A stretch of 64,000 bases of DNA. Origin: Trichaptum fuscoviolaceum (Eukaryota; Basidiomycota; Agaricomycetes; Hymenochaetales; Trichaptaceae). The stretch spans positions 3,906,001 to 3,970,000 of the forward strand of contig CAJSYZ010000005.1 of NCBI GenBank assembly GCA_910574455.1. The letters are read 5' to 3'. A program made the translations under genes and the position numbers. Position 1 is the stretch's first letter. Each line of letters starts with the position of its first letter. This document shows, piece after piece, positions 1 through 11,195 of this stretch. Below the pieces are notes generated by a model. It had not been told where the DNA came from. It was given only the letters and a program-made list of their open reading frames with translations, and made no database searches.

Positions 1-169
1 TCATATACCAAGCGCGTACGTTCGTATTTGCCTGGACTCACCTACATTGAGTTTCAGTCATAACTCCAGTCATTTTGATAGTGTACGTACCTCCCAACTA
101 ACGTAGGATTTTCATTCTTTCCTGTTTCAAGTCAGCACCTGAAAGATAAACCCAAGCATGAAAACATAC

Positions 170-423
170 AAGTTTCCCCTCGTCCGCCGAATCCTCTCCT
201 CAAACTCCTTACGCTTCCGGCCTCGGTATTCATAGTGTCCCTGAAAGTCTTCAATGCGTTGTTTTGGCGCGTGAAAAGCTGTTTCCTGGCGCTCTTGTGG
301 TTCCCGAAGCAGTTGTTCTGCTGTAATCTACTTGAACTTAAGCATCATCCTTGAATAAGAGTGATTGGGTACATACTTGTATCGCCACAGGTGCATGCAA
401 TGTTTTACACCTTCCGCCTGTTG
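170..423 (-). pseudogene. Clf1/Crooked-neck (CRNKL1) 5' gene fragment
   Basis: Two adjacent minus-strand segments, joined across a 49-bp GT..AG intron (328-376), read as the N-terminus of the HAT-repeat splicing factor Clf1. The first ends APVAIQ. The second (170-327) begins [14 protein letters not shown] and includes [10 protein letters not shown], then [20 protein letters not shown]. In the family this stretch is nearly invariant and leads directly into HAT repeats (WLQYANWEA). Here no HAT repeat follows in the remaining 169 bases. The place where the start codon should be reads ACA GGC before GGAAGG, so the start appears lost. Recognition of the family is firm. Calling it a relic is inference, because exons left of base 1 cannot be seen. 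Confidence 0.7.
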
Positions 424-589
424 AGCTATGTTGTGAAGGATGCGCCAGCCACAAGCCGACCCGCCATCGCTGTCCGTTAAAGGAATGAGAGCAGGTTGAC
501 AGCGGTTCATTGTGGCATGTGAAACCTACTAAGACAAGTGACAAGACGACGACCACTTTTGCTCGGATGCATGAAAAAACAAAAACTGA

Positions 590-830
590 AGAGGTACATG
601 TATATGTAATAATAAACTACAACAATGTAGCAAATAATGAAGGGGATAGGGGCTAATGAAGTTAAGACTGAAAGGAAAAGTAAATAAACAGAGTAAAAGC
701 CATATGAAAGGCTAGAAAAAGGGAAGCAGATGAGGTATACACGAGAAATGTAGGACCCTGAACAAAAATGGTTCCAAAAGTGATTTTATCCGAGGATCGG
801 AGACACGCGATTGGACAATTTGTGAGACCC
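590..830 (+). repeat. dispersed repeat, copy A
   Basis: This segment matches 2527-2760 base for base in long blocks, with scattered substitutions and small indels. Shared blocks include taggggctaa, gtaaaagccatatgaaa, gggaagcaga and atccgaggatcggagaca. Both copies are purine-rich on the plus strand and in the same orientation, about 1.9 kb apart. I see no terminal inverted repeats or transposase. It may be a solo element or a segmental duplication. Confidence 0.8.
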
Positions 831-1732
831 GTCCAAGACTGTATAGTGGCGAAAGGCTAGTAAAACCAGCCTCTCGGAAACCCCTTCAAAACTTTTCTTT
901 CTACGGACACAAAACTTAACCAATGACCCTGAAACTGTGTAAATAGCTTCTAATGCAGTGTATCTTCAATTCTTATAGATTGGTTTTGCGCAAAAATGAT
1001 TCCGAAAAAAGTATCTTGTCTGAATTTGAGACATCTTGCTTAATTTGGGGCTGCAGCTCTTTTAGAGATTTCCCACGGGTTCGGAACATGCGGAATCAGC
1101 GTCTTTTCGCAATCCGATGAGCCTAAAACAGAAAATTTGTCATTACAAGAAATTTCAATTGGAATTTATTTTTTCGGTAACCCGGCAAAGGTCATCTAAC
1201 TCTTTAACCGTAGTTGGGTAGCATTCCAGAAAGGTTCGGAAATCACTCCTGATTACATTTCCAGCCAATCCAAAGCCAATAAAGGCTGAAATCTAACAAA
1301 AAAAATGCATGTTCTTCAAAAACTTTTGAAACATAGCCCGGAAATTTTTTTATTGCATAAATCGACGTATCTTTCTTACTTTGATTACAAAAATTATATA
1401 GCGCTGTCAGAGCCAGCTTGTCCCCGCCACGAATGTCTGAACAAATCATGGGGAAGTGTTCTTGAGTTCAGGGATAGAGCGAACCGGTACAGAGAGCGGT
1501 CCACTCCATCGTCTTTGGTAGATAAAGGTCCTACGAAAGGCATACCAGGAGTTGAAACAGCTGAAAGAAGTGTCAAATTGCTATCTCCATCTTCAGGCCA
1601 AGGCATGTTGCAAGGGTCGACGCGGTACTTTATTTTCTCAGCAAAGGCCGTCGCAGGCATAGATCTGGTCAAAGAGGCATGATGGTTATCATGACTCGGG
1701 TTGACTGGGGTATCGGTTACAGAGCCTACAGT

Positions 1733-2025
1733 TTAGTTCAAGGCATATTGGATAGTTGGTTTCGGCGGCTCCTCTTCAAGGAACGTTGGCGACCGAACTT
1801 CAGTAAGAACAAATACTTCATCGGCAGAGACTTCAGGACAGTATAGAACGTCTGCCAAGCTACTATGAACGAGCGCAAACAGATAATCGTCGATAGGCAT
1901 CAGGGTTAAGGCTTGTATGAGCCGCTGAGCTTGATAGCTTTGTGCGTGGTGTGAGTGGCAGAAGCGTACACAATGACAAAGAAGCTTACCTGGTCGCTGG
2001 CTAACATCGCCTCCATGCCGTTCAT
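1733..2025 (-). CDS. small hypothetical protein, 75 aa, two exons
   Basis: Exon 1 (1990-2025) starts at an ATG and encodes MNGMEAMLASDQ. A 65-bp GT..AG intron (1925-1989) follows, with phase 0 on both sides. Exon 2 (1733-1924) encodes 63 residues, beginning RLIQALTLMPIDDYLFAL and ending PKPTIQYALN before TAA. The clean phase match, the acidic amphipathic composition (EVSADEVFVLTEV) and the lack of internal stops argue for a real gene. I do not recognise the family. No signal peptide or membrane segment is visible. It could also be a surviving piece of a larger gene. Confidence 0.45.
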
Positions 2026-3882
2026 TTCAAACTGACGTGATGATGTGTGTCCTATGTATGTATATGAGAATGTGTAAGTCAGATCGATGATGCTTGATAT
2101 TTGAAGTCTTCTAGCCGTCTTGAAGCTGAAGTTGAGGCAGTCCGAGGACGAGAATGTCCTTCAAAGTGAATAGTCGCGGTCGAGAATACAATCCGAGAAT
2201 CCAGAGTAAGAGAACCGAGTAAAACCGAAGCCAGGTCAGCGTTACATTACACTTGGGCCTCCCTGCCAGTGCACGCTCACGTCATGTCTACCTCTTGAAC
2301 CAAGAGGTCTAGCTGATCGAGCTTCTTCGCAAGGAAACTGCAGATGATGAGGCGCTTTTTCGTGGTATGGAAGTCTCCGAGCGAGAACGGGAAGAGCTTG
2401 AGTACAGGAACGGATGGCGGAGGAGCGGATGTATGTTCAAGTTGTCGACTGGCAACGCAATGCTGAGTAACGCGGATCTCAGGGTAAGGAAGGAAAGAGG
2501 GGGGGGGGAAAGGAGAAGTGAATGCATATGTACAAAAAGGGCAAGGATATGAAGAAGAAAATAGCAGATAATAGAGGACATAGGGGCTAAGGAAATTAAG
2601 ACCGAGAGGAAAAGTAAATGAACAGCGTAAAAGCCATATGAAAAGCCATAAGAAGGGAAGCAGAAGAGGTATGCACAAGAAATGTAAGACCCTGAGCAAA
2701 AACGGTTTGAAAAGTGATTTGATCCGAGGATCGGAGACATGGGATTGGACAACTTTTGATTTGTAATGCTTACTTGCTGACAATTCGATAATTTTTTCGC
2801 GGCCACACATCCCTCTACTACGCTACGCTTCGTGGCGGGGATTTCAGTATGGCGAGTTTTCTCGCAAAATTCCGGCCTGCACCCAGAGGCGGGATTTGGC
2901 CTTTCGCCACTGTAGGCTTGCGGCCACGTACACTAACTTAACACTTGCTATACTACATAGTACACCTCTGCAATTTCGCATCAGTTGTCGAAGGAAGTGG
3001 GATGGACATGTTGGTCAGAATGTCTGACGCTCTCCCATCTTCAACTTGAATAATTGTGATCACAGGGGCTGTGTGCTTCTTCAAGTTGACTACTACTAGT
3101 AGTAGCGCTGGATATTTTGCATGCGCGAACGTTCTTTTGCTATGACCATTCTAACTGTTTAGTATCTACGGCATCAAGTTTGACGTCAACAACTCGTAGA
3201 TCCGGTCGGCTCAATATTGATGGTGCTGGTACTTACTCAGCTGATCATTGTAGAAGGTAGAGGAATCACTCACAGCGGGAGATTGATAGCACCAGTCACG
3301 GTTCTCCGTCGAAAATCAGTGCCTCGAACACTTCTTTTCGCCTAAATTTCAAATATAGAGCTTCTCTTTCTCAGCTGCATTGCAGATCTTACACTCACCA
3401 AAGATGCGCGCCATCCAGAATTCGTCAACAGTCATTCTGAAATCCGCAAACAAATCGCGCGGTTGGGACGATCAGGCTTTTCGGAATATTCTACTAATGA
3501 TGTTCAAGTTGTAGGCTACGGCGGACGATTGGCAAGCACGAGTTTTCTCTCAATGCTTTGGCCAAACTGAATTTTCTGCCTTAACAGTTATACATCGTGC
3601 CCGAAGTCGAAGTCAGTCGTGTGAGCATGAGCACTAAGAAACTATCAGAACTCCTCGTGCTGAAGCTTCTTATTTCACCTTACATGCTGACTAACGATGC
3701 AAGACGCAGAGCTCTCGACTAGAGGAGCACTTCCATCGAGGTACTCCTCGATGTTCCTGAAACATGTCCCTTATGGAAGCGTACCCTCGCCCGGAAAACT
3801 ATGAGGATCTTTAAACGAACGTGTCGGATAGGCCATAAAAGAGACGAGAGTGCCGTCGCTCACTAATTAGGCCACTGCCGAC
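2026..3882. other. intergenic stretch with repeat copy B and a 16-bp palindrome
   Basis: No convincing gene. It holds the second copy of the dispersed repeat (2527-2760) and a perfect 16-bp palindrome at 3090-3105 (ctactactagtagtag). A plus-strand open stretch at about 2320-2480 (ETADDEALFRGMEVSERERE) looks protein-like but has no recognisable family and no clear start. Confidence 0.5.
2527..2760 (+). repeat. dispersed repeat, copy B
   Basis: Second copy of the element at 590-830, in the same orientation. Long minus-strand open frames cross it, but their composition (runs of F, L, S, P) follows from the purine-rich plus strand, so I do not treat them as genes. Confidence 0.8.
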
Positions 3883-5650
3883 ATGGCGTTCTCCATCCCT
3901 TTGGGCAGCACGGTGGAAGACGAGCTCAAGCTTCTCAACAAGGTAGCATTCGAGCTGAATGTGCAGAAAGTAAGATATACAAGCTGTGTCTGTGGCCCCG
4001 TAACCTGACTTACAGAATCTCATAGTACACAAATAGTGAGTCTGAGTACTCAGAGTAACGACGTTCAAGCGCCAATTAGGCGCCTTATTAGTTGCCGCCG
4101 CCACTGTTGTACTCTATGATATAATCATCACCCTACAAGCGTGCGTTTTGTGTGTAATGTTATTCTGATCATCTTAACCAACTTATCGCGACATGTTGAA
4201 CAGTGAGGTGAATTTCGATCTTAAATTGTTGGACATGACTTGACATGGTTCCATAAGCGGTCTCTTATTTGGGGATCGAAATGGTCGCTAGGGAAGCTAC
4301 ACTATCTTTTGGCTCGATATCCGCCTGCCATCGAGAGCGTCTTATGGGTAATATGTGAGTGATAAATATTTATTTGAAATGCGCTAATAGTGTTGTTTAG
4401 ATACAATAGACCTCCAGGCTTCAAAACTTGTATGTTTGTATTTCTCACATCTCATTTCGTATCTCTAATATTCTCCAATTACCAGTTGTATGAATCAACA
4501 TCGCATCCTTGTATAATATCCCTGATTTATGACTCCTTTTCCGTTCATACAGCTGTGAATTTGAGGTTTACATGGGCATCTGGTCGATTTATTTCACTAT
4601 CACGGAATTCTCTGGCTCATTTGACGTTTCACAGGGTCTCGTTGCTGTTCCTCATCCCGCTTCAAAGTATGTTTAGATATCTCAAAGCACAGCTATAGGT
4701 AACAAATCTGTCCTGCAGTCACCATGGTCTTGCGGACGACTGCTCTGTTCAATCGAAAACGATGGATCGCCATAGTATTGACTTCTCTTGTCACCGTACG
4801 CTCATATACATTCTTAGTTTCCGAGAGCCTACTAACCATACATTAGATTTCCGATATCATCGTTGCCGGAACCATGGGTCATATTATGGGCATCTTTCAC
4901 TGTGTGTATGTCACTCCTCTTCGCCTCAAAATACTGAATACTTCTCATAGGGCACGATGATCCACTGTGAGCATATTAGTCGAAGCTCGACGCTCTGCAT
5001 CTGCTCATACTGTTTTAGCCTTACGCCTTTACTCGGCTGTAATAGCGGTCTTATTACGCTCGGCCCGCTTGTAACAGTACCTGCTTGGGTGGCAGCTATG
5101 GTGTTCGATGCTGTCATTTTTATATTGACTTTAGCAAAAGCAATCCGGGTCCGTAAGTATTATCTGTTTTTTTTTCCATAATTAATATTTGTTCGCTAAC
5201 GGTGCACTAATGAATAGATCGAGTAGAGCGAACTCGTCTTCTGACTGTACTTATTCGGGACGGTTTTGCATATTACACGGTTATTCTGGGTGAGCCTCTT
5301 TCGTCCGCAGATTGAATTCGGAGTCATCAGACTGACGTTCGGGTGTGAGTTGCATAGTTCTCGCAATTGCGAACGTGGTTCTCCTTGTTTCTCTGTCAGA
5401 CGGAAGAAGCACTTTGCTGACACTGCTCACCTTCGTTGAGCGCGCCAGCTTTGGTGTTCTCAATAGTCGCATCATCCTTAACTTGCGCGACATTGCCCTC
5501 GAGAACCGGGCTTCCGATACACGGGGACCCGTCACCTACCAATCAATGTCCGTTTTAGTAGCAAGAACTAACTGGAACATTGCCACTACTGCTGATCTCG
5601 ATCCCGTATCCATGAGCACCATTCCAGAGGACAAAGATAGTGTTGTTTAA
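3883..5650 (+). CDS. DUF6533-type multi-pass membrane protein
   Basis: This is a many-exon gene of the large basidiomycete family of seven-helix proteins with an N-terminal DUF6533 domain; its function is unknown. The family signature is visible in order. A helix (GALLVAAATVVLYDIIITL) precedes a short acidic turn and IWGSKWSLGKLHYLLARYPP. Then come TMVLRTTALFNRKRWIAIV, ISDIIVAGTMGHIMGIFH, LITLGPLVTVPAWVAAMVFD with AVIFILTLAKAIR, and VLAIANVVLLVSLSD. A hydrophilic C-terminus ends EDKDSVV. The last junctions (near 5158/5217 and 5289/5360) close in phase. The first exons, including the ATG at 3883 and a possible 4-base microexon near 4203, are uncertain, so the reading before the first helix may be wrong. 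Confidence 0.65.
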
Positions 5651-5949
5651 AGGCAATGCGCCTGATCATTCATGCAAAATGTAGCCTTAGACTCCTTAGA
5701 TTGCGCATCGCACTTTTATCACACCTATTGCAACGCTAATTCCATAAAGTACAAGTTCCACCTATTTGAGGTACACAGAAGGCAGTTGGAAGTTGGACAT
5801 CCTCCCGACATCTCGCAGAACACAATAGCGTTCCGACTTCCGATATAGTCGGATGAGGAGGTATATGTAGTCTGGATTTAACAGTCGGCCGTTGAAGAGT
5901 AGTATCTATCATTTGGCAAATGTTTATCGCTGATGTCAAGTCCAGTGAG

Positions 5950-6735
5950 CTATGATACAGTTTTGTTCGACGGAGGAATAGCTATTGGCTTGTTCGTGCG
6001 TGCTGCTTCCCCGTACGTCAAAACACCAACATACGGCATGACATTGTACTTCAAGGTATAATGTACCGGTGACACGCCACTACAAAGCCATCAGTATCAC
6101 GAAAGTGAGTAATTGCGGTGGATATGCACCTGAATGTCTTGGCCATGTCTCGCAATGGGTACTTGCTTTTCGCCTCCGTGTTAATGAGCGCATCCTGTTT
6201 CCTCCGTACAATTCTATCCCAGATCACGACGTCGTTCTTTGTCTATGCGCAACAGATGTGGGGAGGAGAGATAAATTTGAAGCTAGTAAATACAAAAGCT
6301 CGGAACTGCCACGTACCCCATCCGCACTTTCGTATTCAGCACCAACGTACAAGAAAAGTTGTTTCGTATTCCAGTTGAATAACGGTGTGAGGTCTTTGAA
6401 GATGTCGGTTTTCTGTTAGCCCCCCATACCTTTAACCGCCGCAGATGTGGACATACCAGCGCTGATGTTGAACCTCATGAAGGAGTACTCATGGTTCTTT
6501 TGGCGAAAATGACGGTTGCTTCCAGGAAACCTACAGTTCAGATATGATTGAGCATGGAATTGTTCTCCACAAAGTCAGAGATAATCACTTACACCTTTAT
6601 GTTCCCAACGCCGAGAGATCCCTTCGGGTCTGCACCCAGGAAGAAGGACGAAATGGCGATAGCGCCTAGCAGCGCCAGAACACAGGAAGAGAGGAGAGCT
6701 GATAAGTTATTAAATCGTTGGTATATACTGTGCAT
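5950..6735 (-). CDS. SPC3: signal peptidase complex subunit 3 (SPC22/23-like)
   Basis: SPC3 is the essential non-catalytic subunit of the ER signal peptidase. Exon 1 (ATG 6733-6735) encodes a short N-tail and one membrane helix (LSALLSSCVLALLGAIAIS, residues about 11-34). Later exons carry FMRFNIS, then DIFKDLTPLFNWNTKQLFLY and VGAEYES, NDVVIWDRIV, and the C-terminal core HYTLKYNVMPYVGVL. These match the order and spacing of the family (ITADLENIFDWNVKQLFLY, VVLWDKIV, WNVVPNAGIL in animals). Most introns close in phase. The junction near 6415-6475 does not: with the obvious GT donor the next exon (KTDIFKDL) is out of frame. A GC donor or a small indel would explain it. The gene is transcribed away from the stretch at 6918. 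Family call is strong; exact model is not. Confidence 0.8.
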
Positions 6736-6917
6736 CTTGGATATACCCGAGCTCACTGTCGAGCTCACTGATGACGGGCGGTGAATGGACTGTGGACACG
6801 TAAATACGACTTGAAGCTGAGTTGCTTAGTCATGGACACGACTGTATCTCTGCCAGTGAAAGTAAGGCAGCTCTCTTATCACAGGTCATCCTCTCGAACC
6901 TTGTCCGAGCCCTCAAG

Positions 6918-7304
6918 ATGGACCAGTACATCCCCGTAGATTATCTGTATCGCGAGGCCTTTCGTCCCTTAATGCGGGCCAGCGCACATCATGGTTATAA
7001 GACTCTCGAGGTGAGTGAGGAATAGATACAATGGCCGTTCTAGACTAAGTTTCGCTGATGTTATGGTGTCTATGAGACGCCCTGATTGACACTGCCCACT
7101 GGTGTGCAAAGTCCTTACTCTTCATTCAGGCGTAGCCCGCTAGGGTGGCCCTTCAAATTAAGAATTGGAGGAGTTGTGTTACCAAGAACAGTGAGTTGAA
7201 TCCATGCCAGCTTGATGATCTGGAAACTAAGTTCTATAGTACATGTTGCAGTGATACGCGTCCTTTCATCTGTTGAAATGCCTTGTTCACTGTCGTCGGT
7301 TTAA
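6918..7304 (+). CDS. possible small hypothetical protein, three exons
   Basis: The ATG at 6918 lies in a good context (tcaagATGg) and opens MDQYIPVDYLYREAFRPLM followed by RASAHHGYKTLE, ending at a GTGAGT donor (about 7011). If the acceptor ending at 7136 (cgtag) and the exon ending at about 7190 are used, the frame stays open through ALQIKNWRSC to VEMPCSLSSV and TAA at 7302-7304, about 76 residues. It would be divergent from SPC3. I do not recognise the family. The model rests on splice choice only, so treat it as tentative. Confidence 0.25.
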
Positions 7305-7460
7305 CAAAGGGATTCGAATTCTGTCCACTGTCTTACACAAACACTTGCATACTTCACGTGCCCTGTCCCCTGCGTTTTGTTCGATTTGTGCCGCAGCTAC
7401 AGGTTTTGCTTCCCTTCCACCCATGCTCCTCGTCTAGGCGTGACAACCATCAACTACAGA

Positions 7461-10400
7461 ATGAATAATCAAAGATGCATGGCGTCTATAATCGTCTTAA
7501 TTATTTTGTTCTCTAGGCCGTTATGCGCATTGCCACGCACAAACTTGGTACTGCTACCATCGGACGCGTGCTCCCCCTCTACATGTCTAACATTAGACGA
7601 TGGCACAAGTATGTCAGTTGAGTTTTCTGGAAGACGAATTGTGACGACTGTGCGTGTATAAACCTGTCTACCTTTGTCCTTGCCTTACACATACTCCTAC
7701 ATATACGCCTTAGTCTACTGCATCCCCTTGGGCCACTCGGGATCGTTATTTGGAATCGGTACGCCCGAATGCTTTATCACAAAAGGAAGCCATGGCAAGC
7801 TCGACCGCGGGTGGAGCAGGTCTACTCTCAACACCATTACTTGCAGCAATCGCCGGTGGAACTATGATCTTGCTTTCGGGGACGTCCATAGTACTCTATT
7901 GCTGCGTACGGAGGGCGAAAAGACCGAGCAAACGAATGCCCAAGGCAATCCTACGGGTCATCTCCCCTCTTGCCGCTCACGAAAAACGACAGCAAGTGAC
8001 ATCGCCTCCGCCAGTATTCGATTTCAGCCCTCCTAGTCCCCATTGGAAGCCCGCACCGCCAAGTATTGCACTCATCATGCAGAAGAATGTTCCCCATGAT
8101 TTTAGATCTATCGCTCCTGGCTTGGGTTATGCTGCTAAGAATCATCCACCACTTGAGCCCAGACGTGATATGCCTCCTCCCTTGCTGACCGTTCAACAAC
8201 GCCCCGCAAGGATTCGTCCCCCACCTGTACCGCCTCTTCCAACGAAATCAAGAGAGCGAAATTTGAGAGACGCACCTATTGCTACGGACCCACGACAGCG
8301 GGCTCAAACTACCGCGTTGCTTTCAAATACGAAAGACAGGCGTAGTGGTCTGGGTATCTCGACTATTAACCTCGATCTTCGCAGTAACATCACCTCTCAG
8401 GGCTCTCAAATACATACGTTCGGTGAACCTCCTTTTCCCCCGAAGGATAGGCCTATGGTCCATTCGAGACCACAAGCTTTTGTCTGTGACAAGACGCTTG
8501 TGAATGAACCAAATGGGAAGAATTCTACAACTCGTCCTCAAGATAGGTCATCTGTATACCTTGCTTATGACGACGTCAAGTTGGCTTATGCTGCCAGTAT
8601 CTCGTCACTTATCTCTGAAAAAGATGAGCGTATATTGAGCATGAAGCGAAGGCGAGATGCAAAGCCTTCAGACAAATTAATGGACGAGAAAGATACCCAG
8701 ATGCCCGCGGGTCCGTCAGTCTTCATTACGACCTCCTACAACCCTTCTGGAGACATCGGTCCTGCACCTAATACAGCGTCAGGAGGAGGAAACCAAGGCA
8801 ATAATGAAGCGATTAAGAAGTATGTGAACAGTTTCCATCGATGTGCAAATTGAAAATATATTAATTTTCATAATTATTCAATAGGTCGCAAAGGCCACAA
8901 GTGCAAATTCAGCGGCAAGCGAGCAGTCAAACTCGCTCCAAGAGACTTGGTCTGCTCGACGCAGTCGATGACTCCCATAAGAGCGAACTCCAGGCCATGG
9001 CCTCCCTTGGGTCTGATTCATTTGACTCGCTTCTTGCCTACTTGACTGAAGCGGAGGTCGAACCTGCCACGATGACAGGGTCTCTGGAACCCGTTAAGTC
9101 CATAAGAGATGGACGTTCGACAAAGGAAGCATCTGCTCGCGATCGTGCACCCACTTCATCACGATGCTCCACTATGGCACCTCGGGCCGCCTCGCATTAT
9201 GACTCGCGTCATATCAACCACTTCGCGTTCGAAGCCTGGCTTGCAAATGAAATGGGCGAATATGCAAGAACCGGCGCAGCGACGAATCGCTCGTCGAGAA
9301 AGGATTCGCAAAGGAAAGGTTAGCGAACAATGCTAACCAATTAAATTTATCTAACTTGTGCGCTCTTTATTTCATTCAAGATGGCGGTGAACGACAAGGC
9401 CTAGGATTTCGCTCTGCTGAGCCATCTATGTCCTCGTCTGACTTGACTGCCGAAACTGTGCGTTCAGACATCCAGACCCCAGTGTCACCGTGATTGATAT
9501 CTAACCGTACCTTCTTAGACCTTGATTGAAGAATACTGTATGGAGATTGAGAACGAAAATGTTCCCAAGGGCGAGAAAGTAGGAGCAATGGTGCTGGGGA
9601 GTAACATCTTGAACCGGGGAGGGCCCGGCATCAGGACCACTGCAAATGTTTCTAACGACAGGGCAGGAACATTTGGGAGTGAGAAAGTGAGTCCTGTTAG
9701 AGACAATCTCCAAATGTCATTCTATGTTGTACGCTTATATGTTGCGTCATGATGGTTTCCCAGATCATTGATGCTGGAGACACGAGTGGCTTCATGAAGA
9801 ATAACCGCCCAGGTACGGTAACCGCCAATGACGTAAGACTTTCTCTTTGTTTCAACTACAATTGCACATTGACGAACTCGACGACCTAAAGCGCCTGGAT
9901 GAAGATCTATGCCCCGAAAGAACGAAAGAATCAGAATCAAAGGTAAGAACGTAAACAAATCTATAGGTTAAATTGTTGCTTAATCGTTTCGTAAGCCTTT
10001 GGTGACGAATGTGGTGAAAGGGAAACTTCGAAATCCAGTCACGCAAATAACTGAGAGTGGAACGAATGGCAAATTCTCAGGGAAAAGTGAAGTCGGTATA
10101 GCGTGTAACTCTACCGAATGTTTCGACACCAGGCTTTCTGCAGGAGCTTTCGGCCGTATTTTCACTACTTCGGGTGAGCACCGTCACGGTTATCTTGAAA
10201 ATTTGACTCTTGTAGAGCAAGGGCGAACGAGGGCAAACAATACCTTTGTTGATAATTATGAATCTTGCAACATTTCTCCGCCTCGCTTATCCGACCAGTT
10301 GGACGCTTTCTCTGTGCTGCCTTTACGGGTTAAAGCAAAGCCTCAGCCAACACCCAAAGACCACTCCTCTACGATTTCCGGGTATTCGAATAAGGATAAC

Positions 10401-11195
10401 TCAAGGCTACCGTCATTTTCTATTCCTAGTTCTGCGACTAAACTGTTCTTGTCTCTTAACTCTGAAAGAGAGCTAAAAACGAGTTTATCTTCATCACGAG
10501 AGCAGTCTTTCTCGGAGGAAAGGTTTTTGTCAAGGATCTCTGCCGTAGACTCTAAAGAATCCCTCGACGGAAGGAATCAGTTAAATTGCATAAACAACCC
10601 AATGCTTGCGAGGCTCTCGTCGTCTTCGTCAACATCACCTTCTTGTCCTCTGTCGCCTTGCTCATCGTCGAGTTCTGAGACCTTCGCATTTCAAGACTGG
10701 TGCCGCGAGTCACTCACACCGCGCTTCAATCACCTAAGAGCTGTCTTAGAGGGTCGCCTTGAAGACCCGCCCGCGATGCCTCCCATAGATCACCCAGATA
10801 TTCAAGCGGCCCAAAGCAAGTCCGCCCTCCAGGTATGTCATCTTCGCACGTCAAAGCATCCCCTTTCTCATTGTTCATTCTTCAAGGCCTCATCCGCTGT
10901 CATCGGGCGAGATTCGGAAATGCCTACTACCCGACTTCCTGTACGAGTAGCAAGCCTTTCTCATGCACCTGTCAACTCCTCGTCGCAATCTCACGATGTA
11001 CACTGCACAGTCTTGCATAAGCCTCCTTTGAGAGAACTTCATTCAGGAGATATTTCTGTCCGGACACCGAGAATTGTTTTAGAGGACGTCAGCGAATGTT
11101 ACGCCGAGAGACAAGTACAGGGCCAGGCAAGGATCAAACATTGCACGAGTGGGGAGTGGCTTTCCGATAGAAAAGTGAAAATGAATGTGTTGTAA
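7461..11195 (+). CDS. single-pass membrane protein with long Ser/Pro-rich cytoplasmic tail
   Basis: The ATG at 7461 begins a signal peptide (MASIIVLIILFSRPLCALP) and a short ectodomain (LLPSDACSPSTCLTLDDGTS). Exon 1 ends at 7649 and exon 2 starts at 7714 in phase. One membrane helix follows (LAAIAGGTMILLSGTSIVLYC), then a basic stop-transfer stretch (RRAKRPSKR). The tail is several hundred residues long and disordered, with proline runs (RPPPVPPLPTK) that resemble SH3 ligands and serine runs near 10620-10680 (SSSSSTSPSCPL). Further exons start at 8885, near 9381 and near 9997. The junctions around 9765-9997 are uncertain. This layout recurs in basidiomycete hypothetical surface proteins; the function is unknown. 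The gene ends at a TAA at 11193-11195. Confidence 0.6.

Noticed and set aside
2277..2810. 177-codon and 165-codon minus-strand open frames with hydrophobic Ser/Pro/Phe-rich translations
   Set aside because: They cross the purine-rich dispersed repeat. The composition is a by-product of that strand bias, and two overlapping frames are equally open.
5934..6419. Plus-strand frames such as MSSPVSYDTVLFDGG and the 116-codon frame at 6069
   Set aside because: They are shadows of SPC3 exons on the minus strand, which match a known family in order.
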